Shown: positions 26,519 to 36,276, numbered from the stretch's first letter. The stretch is 64,000 nucleotides of DNA from Vagococcus fessus (GCF_003987565.1 NZ_NGJY01000003.1:112179-176178); one strand, 5' to 3'. Notes: generated from the letters alone by a model not told the origin. Translations and numbers: made by a program.

Positions 26519-27946
26519 TTGGCTCAAGAATATGATTTAGTGATTTTAGGCGGTGGAACAGGCGGCTATGTTGCAGCGATACAGGCAGCTAAAAAGGGAA
26601 AAAAAGTTGCAGTTGTAGAAAAATCTAAAGTGGGTGGAACATGCCTACATAGAGGTTGTATTCCGAGTAAAGCACTCCTACGCTCAGCAGAAGTGTTTCA
26701 AACGGTTAAAAAAGCAGCTGAATTTGGTGTCGAACTTTCGGGTGATGCAGCGATTAATTTCTTGAAAGCTCAAGAAAGAAAACAATCGATTGTGGATCAA
26801 TTAGAGAAAGGCATCCATCAGTTATTTAAAATGGGTAAAATTGATTTATATGAAGGAACAGGGACTATCTTAGGCCCGTCAATCTTCTCACCTATGGCAG
26901 GAACAATTTCAATTTCTCATGAAGATGGATCTGAAAATGACATGATTATTCCTAAAAATCTAATCATCTCAACAGGTTCAAGACCTCGTCCATTACCTAA
27001 TCTACCATTCGATGAAGAGGTTGTCTTATCATCAGACGGCGCACTTAAAATGGAAGAATTGCCTAAATCAATGGTTATTGTTGGTGGTGGCGTTATCGGT
27101 ATGGAGTGGGCTTCATTATTAACTGATTTTGGGGTTAAAGTAACAGTCCTAGAGTTTGCTGACCGTGTGGTTGCTATGGAAGACAAAGAGATTTCAAAAG
27201 AGTTAACAACACTCTTTAAGAAAAAAGGGGTAGAGATTGTTACAGGAGCGGAAGTTTTGCCTGATACGTTCAAGAAAACTAAAAAAGGGATGACTATCCA
27301 GGCAACTGTAAAAGGCGAAGCTCAAACTTTTGAAGCGGAAAAATTATTGGTATCTGTTGGTCGCCAGGCCAATGTTGAAAATATTGGGCTTGAAAATACA
27401 AATATTGTTCTTGAAAAAGGCTTTATTAAAGTTAATGACCAATTCCAAACAAAAGAAAGTCATATTTATGCGATTGGCGATTGTATCCCAACGTTGCAAT
27501 TAGCACATGTGGCTATGCACGAAGGAACATTAGCTGTTAAGAGTATTTGTGGCGAAAAAGTGGAGCCAATTAATTATGAATTAGTTCCAAGATGTATCTA
27601 TACTTCACCAGAGATTGCGTGTGTCGGGGTATCTGAGGATAGGGCTAAAGAAAATGGCCATAAAGTTAAGAAAGGCAAATTTGTCTTTAAAGGAATTGGG
27701 AAGGCTTTAGTTTTCGGAGAGTCAGATGGTTTTGTGAAGGTGATTGCTGATAAAGAAACCGATGATGTTTTAGGAGTGGCAATGATTGGACCTCACGTAA
27801 CAGACATGATTAGTGAAGCAGCTCTTGCTCAAGTATTAGATGCAACACCGTGGGAAATTGGTGAAACCATTCATCCGCATCCAACATTATCAGAAGCATT
27901 AACAGAAGCGGCATTAGCAGTAGATGGGAATCGAATTCACGGTTAG
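26519..27946 (+). CDS. bkdD: Dihydrolipoamide dehydrogenase, E3 of the branched-chain oxo-acid dehydrogenase
   Basis: 475 residues, beginning with TTG behind a strong AGAGGAGG. FAD-binding LGGGTGGYVAA, the redox disulfide GGTCLHRGCIPSK (C42/C47), the NAD-binding GGGVIGMEWASLL, a second FAD site AIGDCI and the C-terminal HPHPTLSEA with the active-site His-Glu pair are all present, so the enzyme should be active. It reoxidises the lipoyl groups of the E2 subunit and makes NADH. As in E. faecalis, the E3 gene precedes the E1 and E2 genes. Confidence 0.93.
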   Translation: MAQEYDLVILGGGTGGYVAAIQAAKKGKKVAVVEKSKVGGTCLHRGCIPSKALLRSAEVFQTVKKAAEFGVELSGDAAINFLKAQERKQSIVDQLEKGIHQLFKMGKIDLYEGTGTILGPSIFSPMAGTISISHEDGSENDMIIPKNLIISTGSRPRPLPNLPFDEEVVLSSDGALKMEELPKSMVIVGGGVIGMEWASLLTDFGVKVTVLEFADRVVAMEDKEISKELTTLFKKKGVEIVTGAEVLPDTFKKTKKGMTIQATVKGEAQTFEAEKLLVSVGRQANVENIGLENTNIVLEKGFIKVNDQFQTKESHIYAIGDCIPTLQLAHVAMHEGTLAVKSICGEKVEPINYELVPRCIYTSPEIACVGVSEDRAKENGHKVKKGKFVFKGIGKALVFGESDGFVKVIADKETDDVLGVAMIGPHVTDMISEAALAQVLDATPWEIGETIHPHPTLSEALTEAALAVDGNRIHG

Positions 27947-27978
27947 TAAGTAAAAAACTATTATCAGGAGGGAATACA

Positions 27979-28974
27979 ATGGCTTTAAAAGAGACAGGTT
28001 TATCTAAAGAAGAACTACAAAGTATTTACCGAACAGCGTTATTAACAAGAAGAGTGGATGAACGCATCTGGTTGTTAAACCGTGCAGGTAAAATACCTTT
28101 CCATATTTCAGGTCAGGGTCAAGAAATCGCTCAAGTAGGAGCAGCGTTTGCTTTTGATTTAGACAAAGATTACTGCTTACCGTATTATCGTGATTTAGCA
28201 ATGGTACTAAGCTTCGGGATGACAGCTAAAGATATTATGTTATCTGTTTTCGCTAAGGCGGAGGACCCAAACTCAGGTGGTCGTCAAATGCCATCGCATT
28301 ACGGTCAACGTAAAAATAGAATTGTGACACAAAGTTCTCCTGTTACGACACAATTTCCACATGCAGCTGGGATTGGATTAGCAGCGAAAATGGCTGGAGA
28401 TGATAGCGTGTCATACACATCATGTGGTGAAGGCTCATCAAACCAGGGCGATTTCCATGAAGGGATTAACTTCGCTAGTGTTCACAAATTACCAGTTGTA
28501 TTTGTTATTCATAACAACCACTATGCCATCAGTGTGCCAGCTGATAAGCAATTCGCGGCTAAAAAATTATCAGATCGTGCGATTGGCTATGGTATTCCAG
28601 GTGTTCAGGTAGATGGACATAACTTTGCTGAGGTGTACTTAGCTTTCAAAGAAGCGACAGACCGTGCAAGAAGAGGGGAAGGTCCAACTTTAATCGAAAC
28701 CCTTTCTTACCGCTTTACACCCCATTCATCAGATGATGATGATCGTGTGTACCGTTCACGTGAAGAAGTGGCAGATGCTAAAGAAAAAGACCCAATTGAA
28801 ATCTTCAAGAAAGAATTAATTGCAGAAGGCTTTATGAAAGAAGAAGACGTTGACGTGATGGAAAAAGAAATCGCGAAAGAAATCAACGAAGCAACGGATT
28901 ATGCTGAGAATGCACCGTATGCGACACCGGAATCATCATTTAAATATGTTTATGAAGAAAGTGGGGAGGAATAA
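27979..28974 (+). CDS. bkdA: Branched-chain 2-oxo acid dehydrogenase E1 alpha subunit
   Basis: 331 residues, thiamine-diphosphate-binding: the GDG/N motif is present as GEGSSNQGDFHEGINFA followed by VFVIHNNHYAIS. The N-terminus reads ILNRAGKIPFHISGQGQE-like (LLNRAGKIPFHIS), and TPHSSDDDDRVYR is the typical phosphorylation-loop region. It decarboxylates branched-chain 2-oxo acids together with the beta subunit encoded next, four nucleotides downstream. A good AGGAGGG ribosome site precedes the ATG. Confidence 0.93.
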   Translation: MALKETGLSKEELQSIYRTALLTRRVDERIWLLNRAGKIPFHISGQGQEIAQVGAAFAFDLDKDYCLPYYRDLAMVLSFGMTAKDIMLSVFAKAEDPNSGGRQMPSHYGQRKNRIVTQSSPVTTQFPHAAGIGLAAKMAGDDSVSYTSCGEGSSNQGDFHEGINFASVHKLPVVFVIHNNHYAISVPADKQFAAKKLSDRAIGYGIPGVQVDGHNFAEVYLAFKEATDRARRGEGPTLIETLSYRFTPHSSDDDDRVYRSREEVADAKEKDPIEIFKKELIAEGFMKEEDVDVMEKEIAKEINEATDYAENAPYATPESSFKYVYEESGEE

Positions 28975-28977
28975 GTC

Positions 28978-29961
28978 ATGGCAGTGATTTCATATATTGA
29001 GGCAATTAAGCTGGCTCTTCGCGAAGAGATGGAAAGAGATGAAAAAGTATTTATTTTAGGTGAAGACGTAGGTCAAAAAGGTGGCGTATTTAAAGCGACT
29101 GAGGGCTTACATGCAGACTTTGGTGAAGATCGTGTGTTAGATGCACCACTTGCTGAATCTGCGATTGTCGGAGTTGGGGTTGGGGCAGCGATGTATGGCT
29201 ACCGTCCAATTTCAGAAATTCAGTTTGCTGATTTCATTATGCCGGCTGTTAACCAAATTATTTCAGAAGCTTCTCGTATTCGTTACCGTTCTAATAACGA
29301 TTGGAGCTGTCCAATGGTAATCAGAGCACCTTTCGGAGGCGGAATTCACGGTGGGTTATACCATTCACAATCAGTTGAAAAAGTATTCTTTGGCCAACCA
29401 GGACTTAAAATTGTTATCCCGTCAAATCCATACGATGCAAAAGGACTATTAAAATCAGCAATTCGTGATAATGACCCTGTTTTATTCTTCGAACATAAGA
29501 AAGCCTACCGTTTACTTAAAGGAGAAGTTCCTGAAACAGATTACACTGTGCCGATTGGAAAAGCTAACGTGGTACGTGAGGGATCTGATATTACAGTGAT
29601 TACTTATGGTTTAGCTGTAGAATTCGCTAAAGAAGCAGCGGAACGATTAGCAGCAGATGGTTTCGATGTTCATATCTTAGATTTAAGAACAATCTATCCA
29701 TTAGATAAAGAAGGTATTATCGAAGCGGCTAAGAAAACAGGTAAAGTGTTATTAGTTACAGAAGATAATCTAGAAGGTAGCATCATTGGTGAAGTGAGTG
29801 CCATTATTTCAGAACATTGTTTATTCGATTTAGATGCACCAATTGCAAGGCTTGCAGGACCAGATATTCCAGCTATGCCATTCGCTATTACAATGGAGAA
29901 AAACTTTACCATTGACCCAGATAAAGTAGAAGTAGCGATGCGCGAATTAGCTGAATTTTAG
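28978..29961 (+). CDS. bkdB: Branched-chain 2-oxo acid dehydrogenase E1 beta subunit
   Basis: 327 residues of the transketolase-like pyrimidine-binding plus C-terminal domain type. Signatures: FILGEDVGQKGGVFKAT, APLAESAIVGVGVGAAM, EIQFADFIMPAVNQI, and LLVTEDNLEGS in the C-terminal domain. It forms the alpha2-beta2 E1 enzyme with the preceding gene product and binds the E2 core. The spacing of 3 nt to bkdA suggests coupled translation with a ribosome site (GGGGAGGA) inside bkdA's end. Confidence 0.93.
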   Translation: MAVISYIEAIKLALREEMERDEKVFILGEDVGQKGGVFKATEGLHADFGEDRVLDAPLAESAIVGVGVGAAMYGYRPISEIQFADFIMPAVNQIISEASRIRYRSNNDWSCPMVIRAPFGGGIHGGLYHSQSVEKVFFGQPGLKIVIPSNPYDAKGLLKSAIRDNDPVLFFEHKKAYRLLKGEVPETDYTVPIGKANVVREGSDITVITYGLAVEFAKEAAERLAADGFDVHILDLRTIYPLDKEGIIEAAKKTGKVLLVTEDNLEGSIIGEVSAIISEHCLFDLDAPIARLAGPDIPAMPFAITMEKNFTIDPDKVEVAMRELAEF

Positions 29962-30001
29962 ATAGGTGTAACTAAACTATATAATTAAGGAGTGAAGTAG
30001 A

Positions 30002-31312
30002 GTGGCACTTGAACAAATTACAATGCCTAAATTAGGTGAGAGTGTAACAGATGGAAGTATTAGTTCTTGGTTGGTAAAACCAGGTCAACAGGTTGAAAAA
30101 TATGAAGCACTAGCAGAAGTGTTAACAGATAAAGTAGTAGCTGAAATCCCGTCATCATTCACAGGAACAATTAAGGAAATCTTAGTGTCAGAAGATGAAA
30201 CGGTAGATGTGGGTACAGTAATTTGTACCATTGAAACAGATGGTGCAGGTTCAGAACCTGTGGCAGAAGCGCCAGTTCAAGAGGAAAAAGCACCTGCTGT
30301 AGAAGCACCAAAACAAGAAAAAGCAGCAGCGAAACCTGCAGCTAAGCAGTCTGGCTCTGGTATGCGCTTCTCACCAGCTGTATTAAGACTAGCTGGCGAG
30401 CATGATATTGATTTAGCTCAAGTAACAGGTAGTGGTTCAGGTGGTCGTATTACACGTAAAGATATTTTAGCTGTAATCGAAAATGGTGGTACGCCACAAG
30501 CTGCACCAGCAGTAGCAGCTCCAGTTGAGCAACCTGTAGCACAAGTACAAGCACCAGCTGCGGCAGCGGCGCCTGTAGCAAGTAGTCCAGCTCCAGCAGT
30601 CGTTGCAAGTGGTAATGTTGTTGAGATACCAGTAAGTGGTGTCAGAAAAGCAATCGCTAAGCATATGGTTGAAAGTAAACAAACAATTCCGCATGCTTGG
30701 ATGATGGCAGAGGTAGATGCGACAAACCTTGTAAACTATAGAGACAGTATTAAGGCTCAATTCAAAAAAAACGAAGGTTACAATGTAACGTACTTTGCTT
30801 TCTTTGTAAAAGCAGTAGCTCAAGCCTTGAAAGAATTCCCACTATTAAACAGTAGCTGGGCAGGCGATAAGATTATTCAAAATAAAGACATTAATATTTC
30901 AATTGCGATTGCAGCAAATGACTTATTATATGTTCCTGTTATTAAAAATGCTGATGAAAAATCAATCAAAGGCATTGCTAGAGAAATTAATGATTTAGCA
31001 GCAAAAGCTAAAATTGGTAAGTTAGCACCATCTGATATGGAAGGTGGCACTTTTACAGTTAATAGTACAGGATCATTTGGTTCGGTTCAGTCTATGGGAA
31101 TTATTAATCATCCGCAAGCCGCTATTTTACAAGTTGAATCTATTATTAAGCGTCCAGCAGTAGTTGATAATATGATTGGGATTAGAGATATGGTAAACTT
31201 ATGCCTATCTATCGACCATCGCGTATTAGATGGCATGATGGCAGGCGCATTCTTGAAGACGGTGCAAGAATCAATAGAGAAAATCTCTAAAGATACAACA
31301 TCAGTTTATTAA
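30002..31312 (+). CDS. bkdC: Branched-chain 2-oxo acid dehydrogenase E2 (lipoyl transacylase)
   Basis: 436 residues beginning with GTG (ribosome site AAGGAGTG). A lipoyl domain (about 1-77) carries the lipoylated Lys in VLTDKVVAEIP; an Ala/Pro/Glu-rich swinging arm follows; the E1/E3-binding domain (about 120-157) reads RFSPAVLRLAGEHDIDL with GGRITRKDI; a second Ala/Pro linker leads to the catalytic domain with DHRVLDGMMAG, containing the HxxxDG active site. It transfers the acyl group to CoA and forms the core of the complex. A terminator hairpin follows 10 nt after the stop, so this ends the main bkd transcript. Confidence 0.94.
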   Translation: MALEQITMPKLGESVTDGSISSWLVKPGQQVEKYEALAEVLTDKVVAEIPSSFTGTIKEILVSEDETVDVGTVICTIETDGAGSEPVAEAPVQEEKAPAVEAPKQEKAAAKPAAKQSGSGMRFSPAVLRLAGEHDIDLAQVTGSGSGGRITRKDILAVIENGGTPQAAPAVAAPVEQPVAQVQAPAAAAAPVASSPAPAVVASGNVVEIPVSGVRKAIAKHMVESKQTIPHAWMMAEVDATNLVNYRDSIKAQFKKNEGYNVTYFAFFVKAVAQALKEFPLLNSSWAGDKIIQNKDINISIAIAANDLLYVPVIKNADEKSIKGIAREINDLAAKAKIGKLAPSDMEGGTFTVNSTGSFGSVQSMGIINHPQAAILQVESIIKRPAVVDNMIGIRDMVNLCLSIDHRVLDGMMAGAFLKTVQESIEKISKDTTSVY

Positions 31313-31321
31313 AGATAGTCG

Positions 31322-31354
31322 ATAGAAGAAAGAGAGACCCTCTTTCTTCTATTT
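31322..31354 (+). terminator. Terminator after bkdC
   Basis: AGAAGAAAGAG / CTCTTTCTTCT with a short loop, followed by ATTTATT. The T-tail is weak, so some read-through into brnQ is possible. Confidence 0.65.
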
Positions 31355-31419
31355 ATTAGGAAGTTTCATTTATGGTCTGTTTAATTGTGAAAGATAGCAA
31401 GTTAAATTGGAGGGATATT

Positions 31420-32766
31420 ATGTCTAAAAAAGTACCGACGTCTTATGTTATAATCTTAGGTTTAATGCTGTTTGCAATGTATTTTGGTGCAGGTAATTTG
31501 ATTTTTCCAGCAATAATTGGTCAGCAGTCAGGAACTAATATTACGTCAGCGATGGCAGGTTTTTTCTTAACAGGGGTAGGGTTACCGCTATTAAGTTTCC
31601 TAACACTCGTTGCAACCGGTAAAGATAATATTCAAGAATTAGCTAGTCGAGTCACACCCTGGTTTGGCGTAGCCTTTGCTGTTGTTTTATATCTAGCAAT
31701 TGGCCCATTTTTTGCCATTCCTCGTGCAGGAACAGTTGCCTTTGAAATTGGGATTAAACCCTTTAGTAGTAGTTTAGGTGAATCTACAACATTATTAATT
31801 TTTTCAGCTATATTTTTCACGATTGCCTGTCTATTAGCTGTTTTTCCGGCAAAGGTAGTCGATATTGTAGGGAAGTATTTAACACCGTTAAAAATCACTT
31901 TAATTGGTATTTTAATTGTCGTAGCAGTGGCGTTTCCTATGGGGAAAATCTATGAACCGCAAGATCAATTTGTAGATGCAGCATTTGTTACAGGCTTTAA
32001 AGAAGGGTACTTAACCCTGGATGCGATGGCATCATTTGCTTTTGGTATTATTATTATTGATGCAGTAAGATTAAAAGGTGCGACTGATAAGAAACATGTT
32101 ATGGCAGCGTGTGGTAAAGCGATTGGGATTGCGGCCGTTCTGCTAGTAGTTATGTATTCAGCACTGTCGTATATGAGTGCAACAAGTGTGTCTAAGATTG
32201 GTTATCAAGAAAATGGTGGCGAGGTCTTGGCAAAAGTATCAAATTATTACTTTGGTATTTATGGTAATGTGTTACTAGGTCTAATGATTTCTGTAGCATG
32301 TATGACAACATGTATTGGCTTGTTATCAGCCTGTGCACAGTATTTTAGCCGTCTTTATCCAAAAATCAGTTATCAATATTATGTAATTGGAATGGCTATC
32401 TTTAGTTTCTTGGTATCTAACATGGGGCTTACTGGTCTAATTAAGTTTTCAGAGCCTATCCTAAATGCTATTTATCCTTTAGCAATCAGCATGGTATTCT
32501 TATTGCTATCAAATAAATGGTTTAGAGGAAATCGTCGAGTGTATCAAATGGTTATCTTATTTACATTCTGTATTAGTATTTTTGATGGGTTTGATACAGC
32601 AGGAATTAATATTTTAAATATTTCTAGCTTCCTAAGTAAGTATCTACCGTTATACGAAATGGGATTAGGATGGATTATCCCAGCTATCGTAGGGGCTGTT
32701 GTAGGTAATATTTGGGCAATGATGGAACGAAAAAATAGTCCTGAAAAAGTAATGGAATTTGAATAA
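31420..32766 (+). CDS. brnQ: Branched-chain amino acid transporter, BrnQ family
   Basis: About 448 residues with roughly 12 membrane helices. The N-terminal LMLFAMYFGAGNLIFPAIIG is the signature of the LIVCS (BrnQ) family of sodium- or proton-coupled Leu/Ile/Val importers. GGAGGG lies just before ATG 31420; the frame is open 48 nt further upstream but without a ribosome site. Its place directly downstream of the bkd operon suggests it supplies substrates for that catabolic route, partly by read-through. Confidence 0.92.
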   Translation: MSKKVPTSYVIILGLMLFAMYFGAGNLIFPAIIGQQSGTNITSAMAGFFLTGVGLPLLSFLTLVATGKDNIQELASRVTPWFGVAFAVVLYLAIGPFFAIPRAGTVAFEIGIKPFSSSLGESTTLLIFSAIFFTIACLLAVFPAKVVDIVGKYLTPLKITLIGILIVVAVAFPMGKIYEPQDQFVDAAFVTGFKEGYLTLDAMASFAFGIIIIDAVRLKGATDKKHVMAACGKAIGIAAVLLVVMYSALSYMSATSVSKIGYQENGGEVLAKVSNYYFGIYGNVLLGLMISVACMTTCIGLLSACAQYFSRLYPKISYQYYVIGMAIFSFLVSNMGLTGLIKFSEPILNAIYPLAISMVFLLLSNKWFRGNRRVYQMVILFTFCISIFDGFDTAGINILNISSFLSKYLPLYEMGLGWIIPAIVGAVVGNIWAMMERKNSPEKVMEFE

Positions 32767-32773
32767 ACGAAGG

Positions 32774-32803
32774 GCGTAATCCAAAAGGGTTACGCTTTTT
32801 TTA
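32774..32803 (+). terminator. Terminator after brnQ
   Basis: GCGTAATCC / GGGTTACGC with an AAAA loop, followed by TTTTTTTATT. Confidence 0.85.
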
Positions 32804-32879
32804 TTTAGGCAATAAAATACTGATTAAAAATAAGATAAAGTTGTATAATAAAAATGTATAAATAAAGGGGGATTTAGAT

Positions 32880-33884
32880 ATGTGCACCAGTATTAGAATT
32901 ATAAGTAAAGAAGGAAAGGTTATTTTTGGGCGGACTCAAGAATACATGTTGCCACTACCTTATGTGGGAGTAAATGTTCCTAAAGGCACGTATTTAACAA
33001 ATACAATGACACCAATAGAGTTTAAGCATCAAGCAGTAGGCGTATGTTATGACGGTGAGCCATTTGGAGTAGAAGGTATTCTATTTGCTGATGGTATGAA
33101 TAGTGCTGGAATTGGGGCGAGTATGCAGTACTTTAGTGACTATTGTGTTTACGGTAAGGAAGAAGTGATAGTGGCACAAGGAAAAAAAGCATACCGTGGT
33201 GAGGAGTTTGTTACATGGGTTCTTGCAACAATAGGTTCGATTGATGAGCTTATTGAGAAATTAGAAACAGAAATAGACTTATGTGATAAATTAAATAATT
33301 TAGGGAAATCAGACCCTCTACACTTTAATGTGACAGATAGCTATGGTCGCTCTGTTGTGATTGAACATACCAGTGAAACAGGTGGATTTGATATTCATGA
33401 AAATGAAGTGGGAACAATGACCAATCATCCAACGTATGATTGGCATTTAACTAATCTGTCAAATTATGCTGGCATGCAAACGCCTCTTTTGAAAGAGGTT
33501 GTTTTAGGGAAGGCTACAGTTCCGTCTGCAGGAAAAGGGTCAGGCATGTTCGGATTACCAGGTGACTTCACGTCTGCTAGTCGTTTTGTAAGAGCGACGT
33601 ACTTAAATAATTTATCAAATACGGTGACGCATGATAAAGGGATAGATAAATTCTTCCATATTATGAATCAGTTTGATATTCCAGACGGTGTATTTGATTT
33701 ACAGGATGGAACAGATTATGTGTATCACACTCAATACACAAGTGCCTATGATCTCGCTAATAAAGAAATGTATGTGTCTATGAACGGTAATCGTCAATTA
33801 CAAAAAATTGAGATGGTGGAAGTAGAGTGTTTGAAAAAATATAAATTTAAAATGACACAGTCTATTGATGTTATAAGTAACTAA
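32880..33884 (+). CDS. Choloylglycine hydrolase / penicillin V acylase family (Ntn hydrolase)
   Basis: 334 residues. Cys2 directly after the initiator Met is the family's N-terminal nucleophile, unmasked by removal of Met (MCTSIRI). Other catalytic positions are present: Arg18 (FGRTQEY), Asn182 (TNHPTYDW) and Arg235 (SASRFVRAT). The residue equivalent to the active-site Asp of bile salt hydrolases is Glu21 here. The family cleaves amide bonds in conjugated bile salts, penicillin V or acyl-homoserine lactones; substrate cannot be told from sequence. It appears to be transcribed alone, with AAGGGGG before the start. Confidence 0.85.
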   Translation: MCTSIRIISKEGKVIFGRTQEYMLPLPYVGVNVPKGTYLTNTMTPIEFKHQAVGVCYDGEPFGVEGILFADGMNSAGIGASMQYFSDYCVYGKEEVIVAQGKKAYRGEEFVTWVLATIGSIDELIEKLETEIDLCDKLNNLGKSDPLHFNVTDSYGRSVVIEHTSETGGFDIHENEVGTMTNHPTYDWHLTNLSNYAGMQTPLLKEVVLGKATVPSAGKGSGMFGLPGDFTSASRFVRATYLNNLSNTVTHDKGIDKFFHIMNQFDIPDGVFDLQDGTDYVYHTQYTSAYDLANKEMYVSMNGNRQLQKIEMVEVECLKKYKFKMTQSIDVISN

Positions 33885-33954
33885 TTGTCAGGTTTTGTTT
33901 CTCGCTTATTTTTGCTATACTTATAGAGATAGAAATAGGGAGGGGACTGTTAGT

Positions 33955-34122
33955 ATGAGAGAAGAATTCCAATGTCAGCACTGCTATACCAAGCTAGTGA
34001 AGATTTATGGTGAAGATTTCCCAAAGAAAGAACGTGCAGTTTATAATTGTCCAGCGTGTTCTAAACAGTTATATACAAAACGAACAACTGAAAATATTAA
34101 AATTCGTTTAAACGAAAAATAA
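33955..34122 (+). CDS. Small zinc-ribbon protein of unknown function
   Basis: 55 residues. Two Cys pairs, CQHC (residues 7-10) and CPAC (about 32-35), form a probable zinc ribbon, with a basic C-terminal tail. A very strong GGGAGGGG precedes ATG 33955; the open frame extends upstream only without ribosome site. Such mini-ribbons are common cytosolic proteins in this group and may bind nucleic acid or ribosomes; I recognise no named family. Confidence 0.7.
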   Translation: MREEFQCQHCYTKLVKIYGEDFPKKERAVYNCPACSKQLYTKRTTENIKIRLNEK

Positions 34123-34154
34123 AAAACATCTTGCCTAGGCAAGATGTTTTTTTA
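34121..34154. terminator. Bidirectional terminator
   Basis: ACATCTTGCC TA GGCAAGATGT, perfect stem with A-run before and TTTTTTT after; shared by the zinc-ribbon gene and the convergent LRR gene. Confidence 0.9.
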
Positions 34155-36053
34155 TTAAGGAAGAAGTGTCAAGTTCTTATTAGGTGAGACAGTATTAGAA
34201 AGTGGATTCCCACTTGTTAAAGCAATTTCGAGATGGGGTAACTTATCAAGAGGATCTAATAGTGTAACCGCATTTCCTCTAAAATTAAGAAATTTCAGTT
34301 TTTTTAAGTTAACTAAAGGATCGAGTTTGGTAACGCTGGTATTAGTTAACTGAAGGCTTTCCATGTTTGGTGCATTATTTATGATAAAGGCAGGTTCTAT
34401 AACGCCTGTTCCAGTATCCTGGTTTGATATGATAACTTTTTTTAAATTTTTAAAAGCAGTATCGGTGCCGTTGAGTGACTGCAGGTTGTAAAATGCTAAT
34501 TCACTGACTTCAGAAAAATGAGAGAGTTGCTCTGAAAGTTTCCCTAGTTCTCTAATTCCACTATCTGGAAAGTCGACTGTTAATTTTTTTATTGTAGGAT
34601 AGTTACCAAAGTCAGCGTATCTAAAGTCGCCAGATAGTATCATTTCTTCAAGGTTTTTCATATCAGGGACAATTTGATTGGTTGGGAAACCTTGGACGTT
34701 TGTTATATTAATTTCTTTAATTTGATTTAGTGGAATAGGTTCTAGTGAATCAGTTGCATAATGTTGTAGTTTAGAAAGTAGGGCTACTTCTGCTTGGATT
34801 CTGTTATTGATTGGTCCAAAGTGTAAGTTTAAATCAACTAAATTAGTTAATTTTGTAACATGAAATGGATTACGTTCTAAGTTTAGAGTGAGTTTAGTTA
34901 AAGATGTTTTATCTTCAATAGGTTGCCAGTTACGAATGCTATTGTTCTCGATAGTTAGGTCTGTTAGCTTTGGCAACTGCCCAATAATCGTGCTGTTGTT
35001 AAATTTTTCGTCATCTATTTTTAAGGTCGTGAGATTAGTTAAAGGGGATAAAAAGGTCCAGTCTTTAATTGAACCTCCCTCAATTTTAAGTGACTCTATG
35101 GAATTTCCTTTGCTTAACCAGTCTATATTTTTAAAATTACTAGATAAGTTAAGTGATAATCTTTTTAGTGGTAGCTCTGCTATAGCGCCTAGTTTGGCTG
35201 AATTTTCTATGTCGGTTGCGTGTAAGCTTACTGAAAGGCTATCTAATTTTTTGAAAGAATTAGCGAGTGTTGTAATATCTTCTTCATTGTTTAAATTGAT
35301 ATCTAAGCCACGAATATTAGTAGGGTCGTAGAGTCCTTCTAACAAGTCTTTTACACTATCGTCACTGGTACCTCTAAGATAAGTGAGCTTAGTGAGTGGT
35401 TTATAGATAGTGGAACTATTATAGCCGTATATATCTTTATTATAGGTTACGTTAGAATTATGATTTAAATCGAGAAACTCAACATTTTTTAGAAGCTGAA
35501 GGTCTTCTTTCTCTAAGGGAAGTTCGGCTTCAGAAAATTCATAAAGGTGTGAGTCCTTGAAATAACTATCAAGATCTGAGGGACTTCCAGAAAACGAGTA
35601 CTCAATTTTATAGTTTTTGTCAAAGGGTGTGCGTTGTACAACCCTAAACGCTTTTATATCAGCCAACGATTTCTTCTCAACTGTAGTAAAAAAAGCTTCG
35701 AATTCTTTCATAGCGGGAGATTGTATGGTAGTTCTGACAGGGATATTCTTTTGTTTTGGTTTATGTTCTGTCGTTTCTTTTAAATCATAGGAAGAAGTCG
35801 GTTCTTCTGAGAGTATGGTATTAAAAATAAATACGGCTGCTAATATTAATAGGATAATAGAGCCAATCACAGTGAACTTATTGTTAGGACTACTCTTTTT
35901 TTTAGGGGTGTTAGCATTATAATTTTCAATATTGATAGTGGTGTTATTTTCAAAACGGTAATAGGTGTCACAGTACTCACATTTATAAATGTCTTTTTCA
36001 ACATGTGATAATTTACCTGAACAGTTACTACAGGATAATTTTATTAAGCTCAT
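34155..36053 (-). CDS. Zinc-ribbon / single-TM / leucine-rich-repeat protein
   Basis: 632 residues in three parts. Residues 1-35 are a zinc ribbon (LSCSNCSGKLSH, then YKCEYCDTYY). A membrane helix spans about 60-82 (VIGSIILLILAAVFIF). The remaining 550 residues form an extracytoplasmic domain whose last 400 are irregular leucine-rich repeats (TNLTTLKIDDEKF, PKLTDLTIENNSI, KLKFLNFRGNAV). A cytosolic ribbon linked through the membrane to an outer LRR is an unusual arrangement that suggests sensing or envelope stress signalling. There is no LPXTG motif. The ribosome site is weak. Function unknown. Confidence 0.75.
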   Translation of the reverse strand: MSLIKLSCSNCSGKLSHVEKDIYKCEYCDTYYRFENNTTINIENYNANTPKKKSSPNNKFTVIGSIILLILAAVFIFNTILSEEPTSSYDLKETTEHKPKQKNIPVRTTIQSPAMKEFEAFFTTVEKKSLADIKAFRVVQRTPFDKNYKIEYSFSGSPSDLDSYFKDSHLYEFSEAELPLEKEDLQLLKNVEFLDLNHNSNVTYNKDIYGYNSSTIYKPLTKLTYLRGTSDDSVKDLLEGLYDPTNIRGLDINLNNEEDITTLANSFKKLDSLSVSLHATDIENSAKLGAIAELPLKRLSLNLSSNFKNIDWLSKGNSIESLKIEGGSIKDWTFLSPLTNLTTLKIDDEKFNNSTIIGQLPKLTDLTIENNSIRNWQPIEDKTSLTKLTLNLERNPFHVTKLTNLVDLNLHFGPINNRIQAEVALLSKLQHYATDSLEPIPLNQIKEINITNVQGFPTNQIVPDMKNLEEMILSGDFRYADFGNYPTIKKLTVDFPDSGIRELGKLSEQLSHFSEVSELAFYNLQSLNGTDTAFKNLKKVIISNQDTGTGVIEPAFIINNAPNMESLQLTNTSVTKLDPLVNLKKLKFLNFRGNAVTLLDPLDKLPHLEIALTSGNPLSNTVSPNKNLTLLP

Positions 36054-36276
36054 GAGTGTCTCGCTTTCATCGGTTATTCTCTACTTATTATAGTCAACTG
36101 TACGTTTAAATAATAGCCCTTAAAAAATAAAAAATTGAGAGTATAGGGTTAGGTAATGTTTTTAAATGAAAAAATTCACATTCTAACTTGAAATAGTTGG
36201 TTATATTTACTATCATTGATAGGTATGGCGTAGCTAGTCTAAGGCTATGTTAAGAAATAAAGAGGTGACGAGTTAG

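Noticed and set aside
31312..31420. T-box or other riboswitch before brnQ
   Set aside because: Only 108 nt with a terminator hairpin; no T-box sequence or specifier loop is visible.
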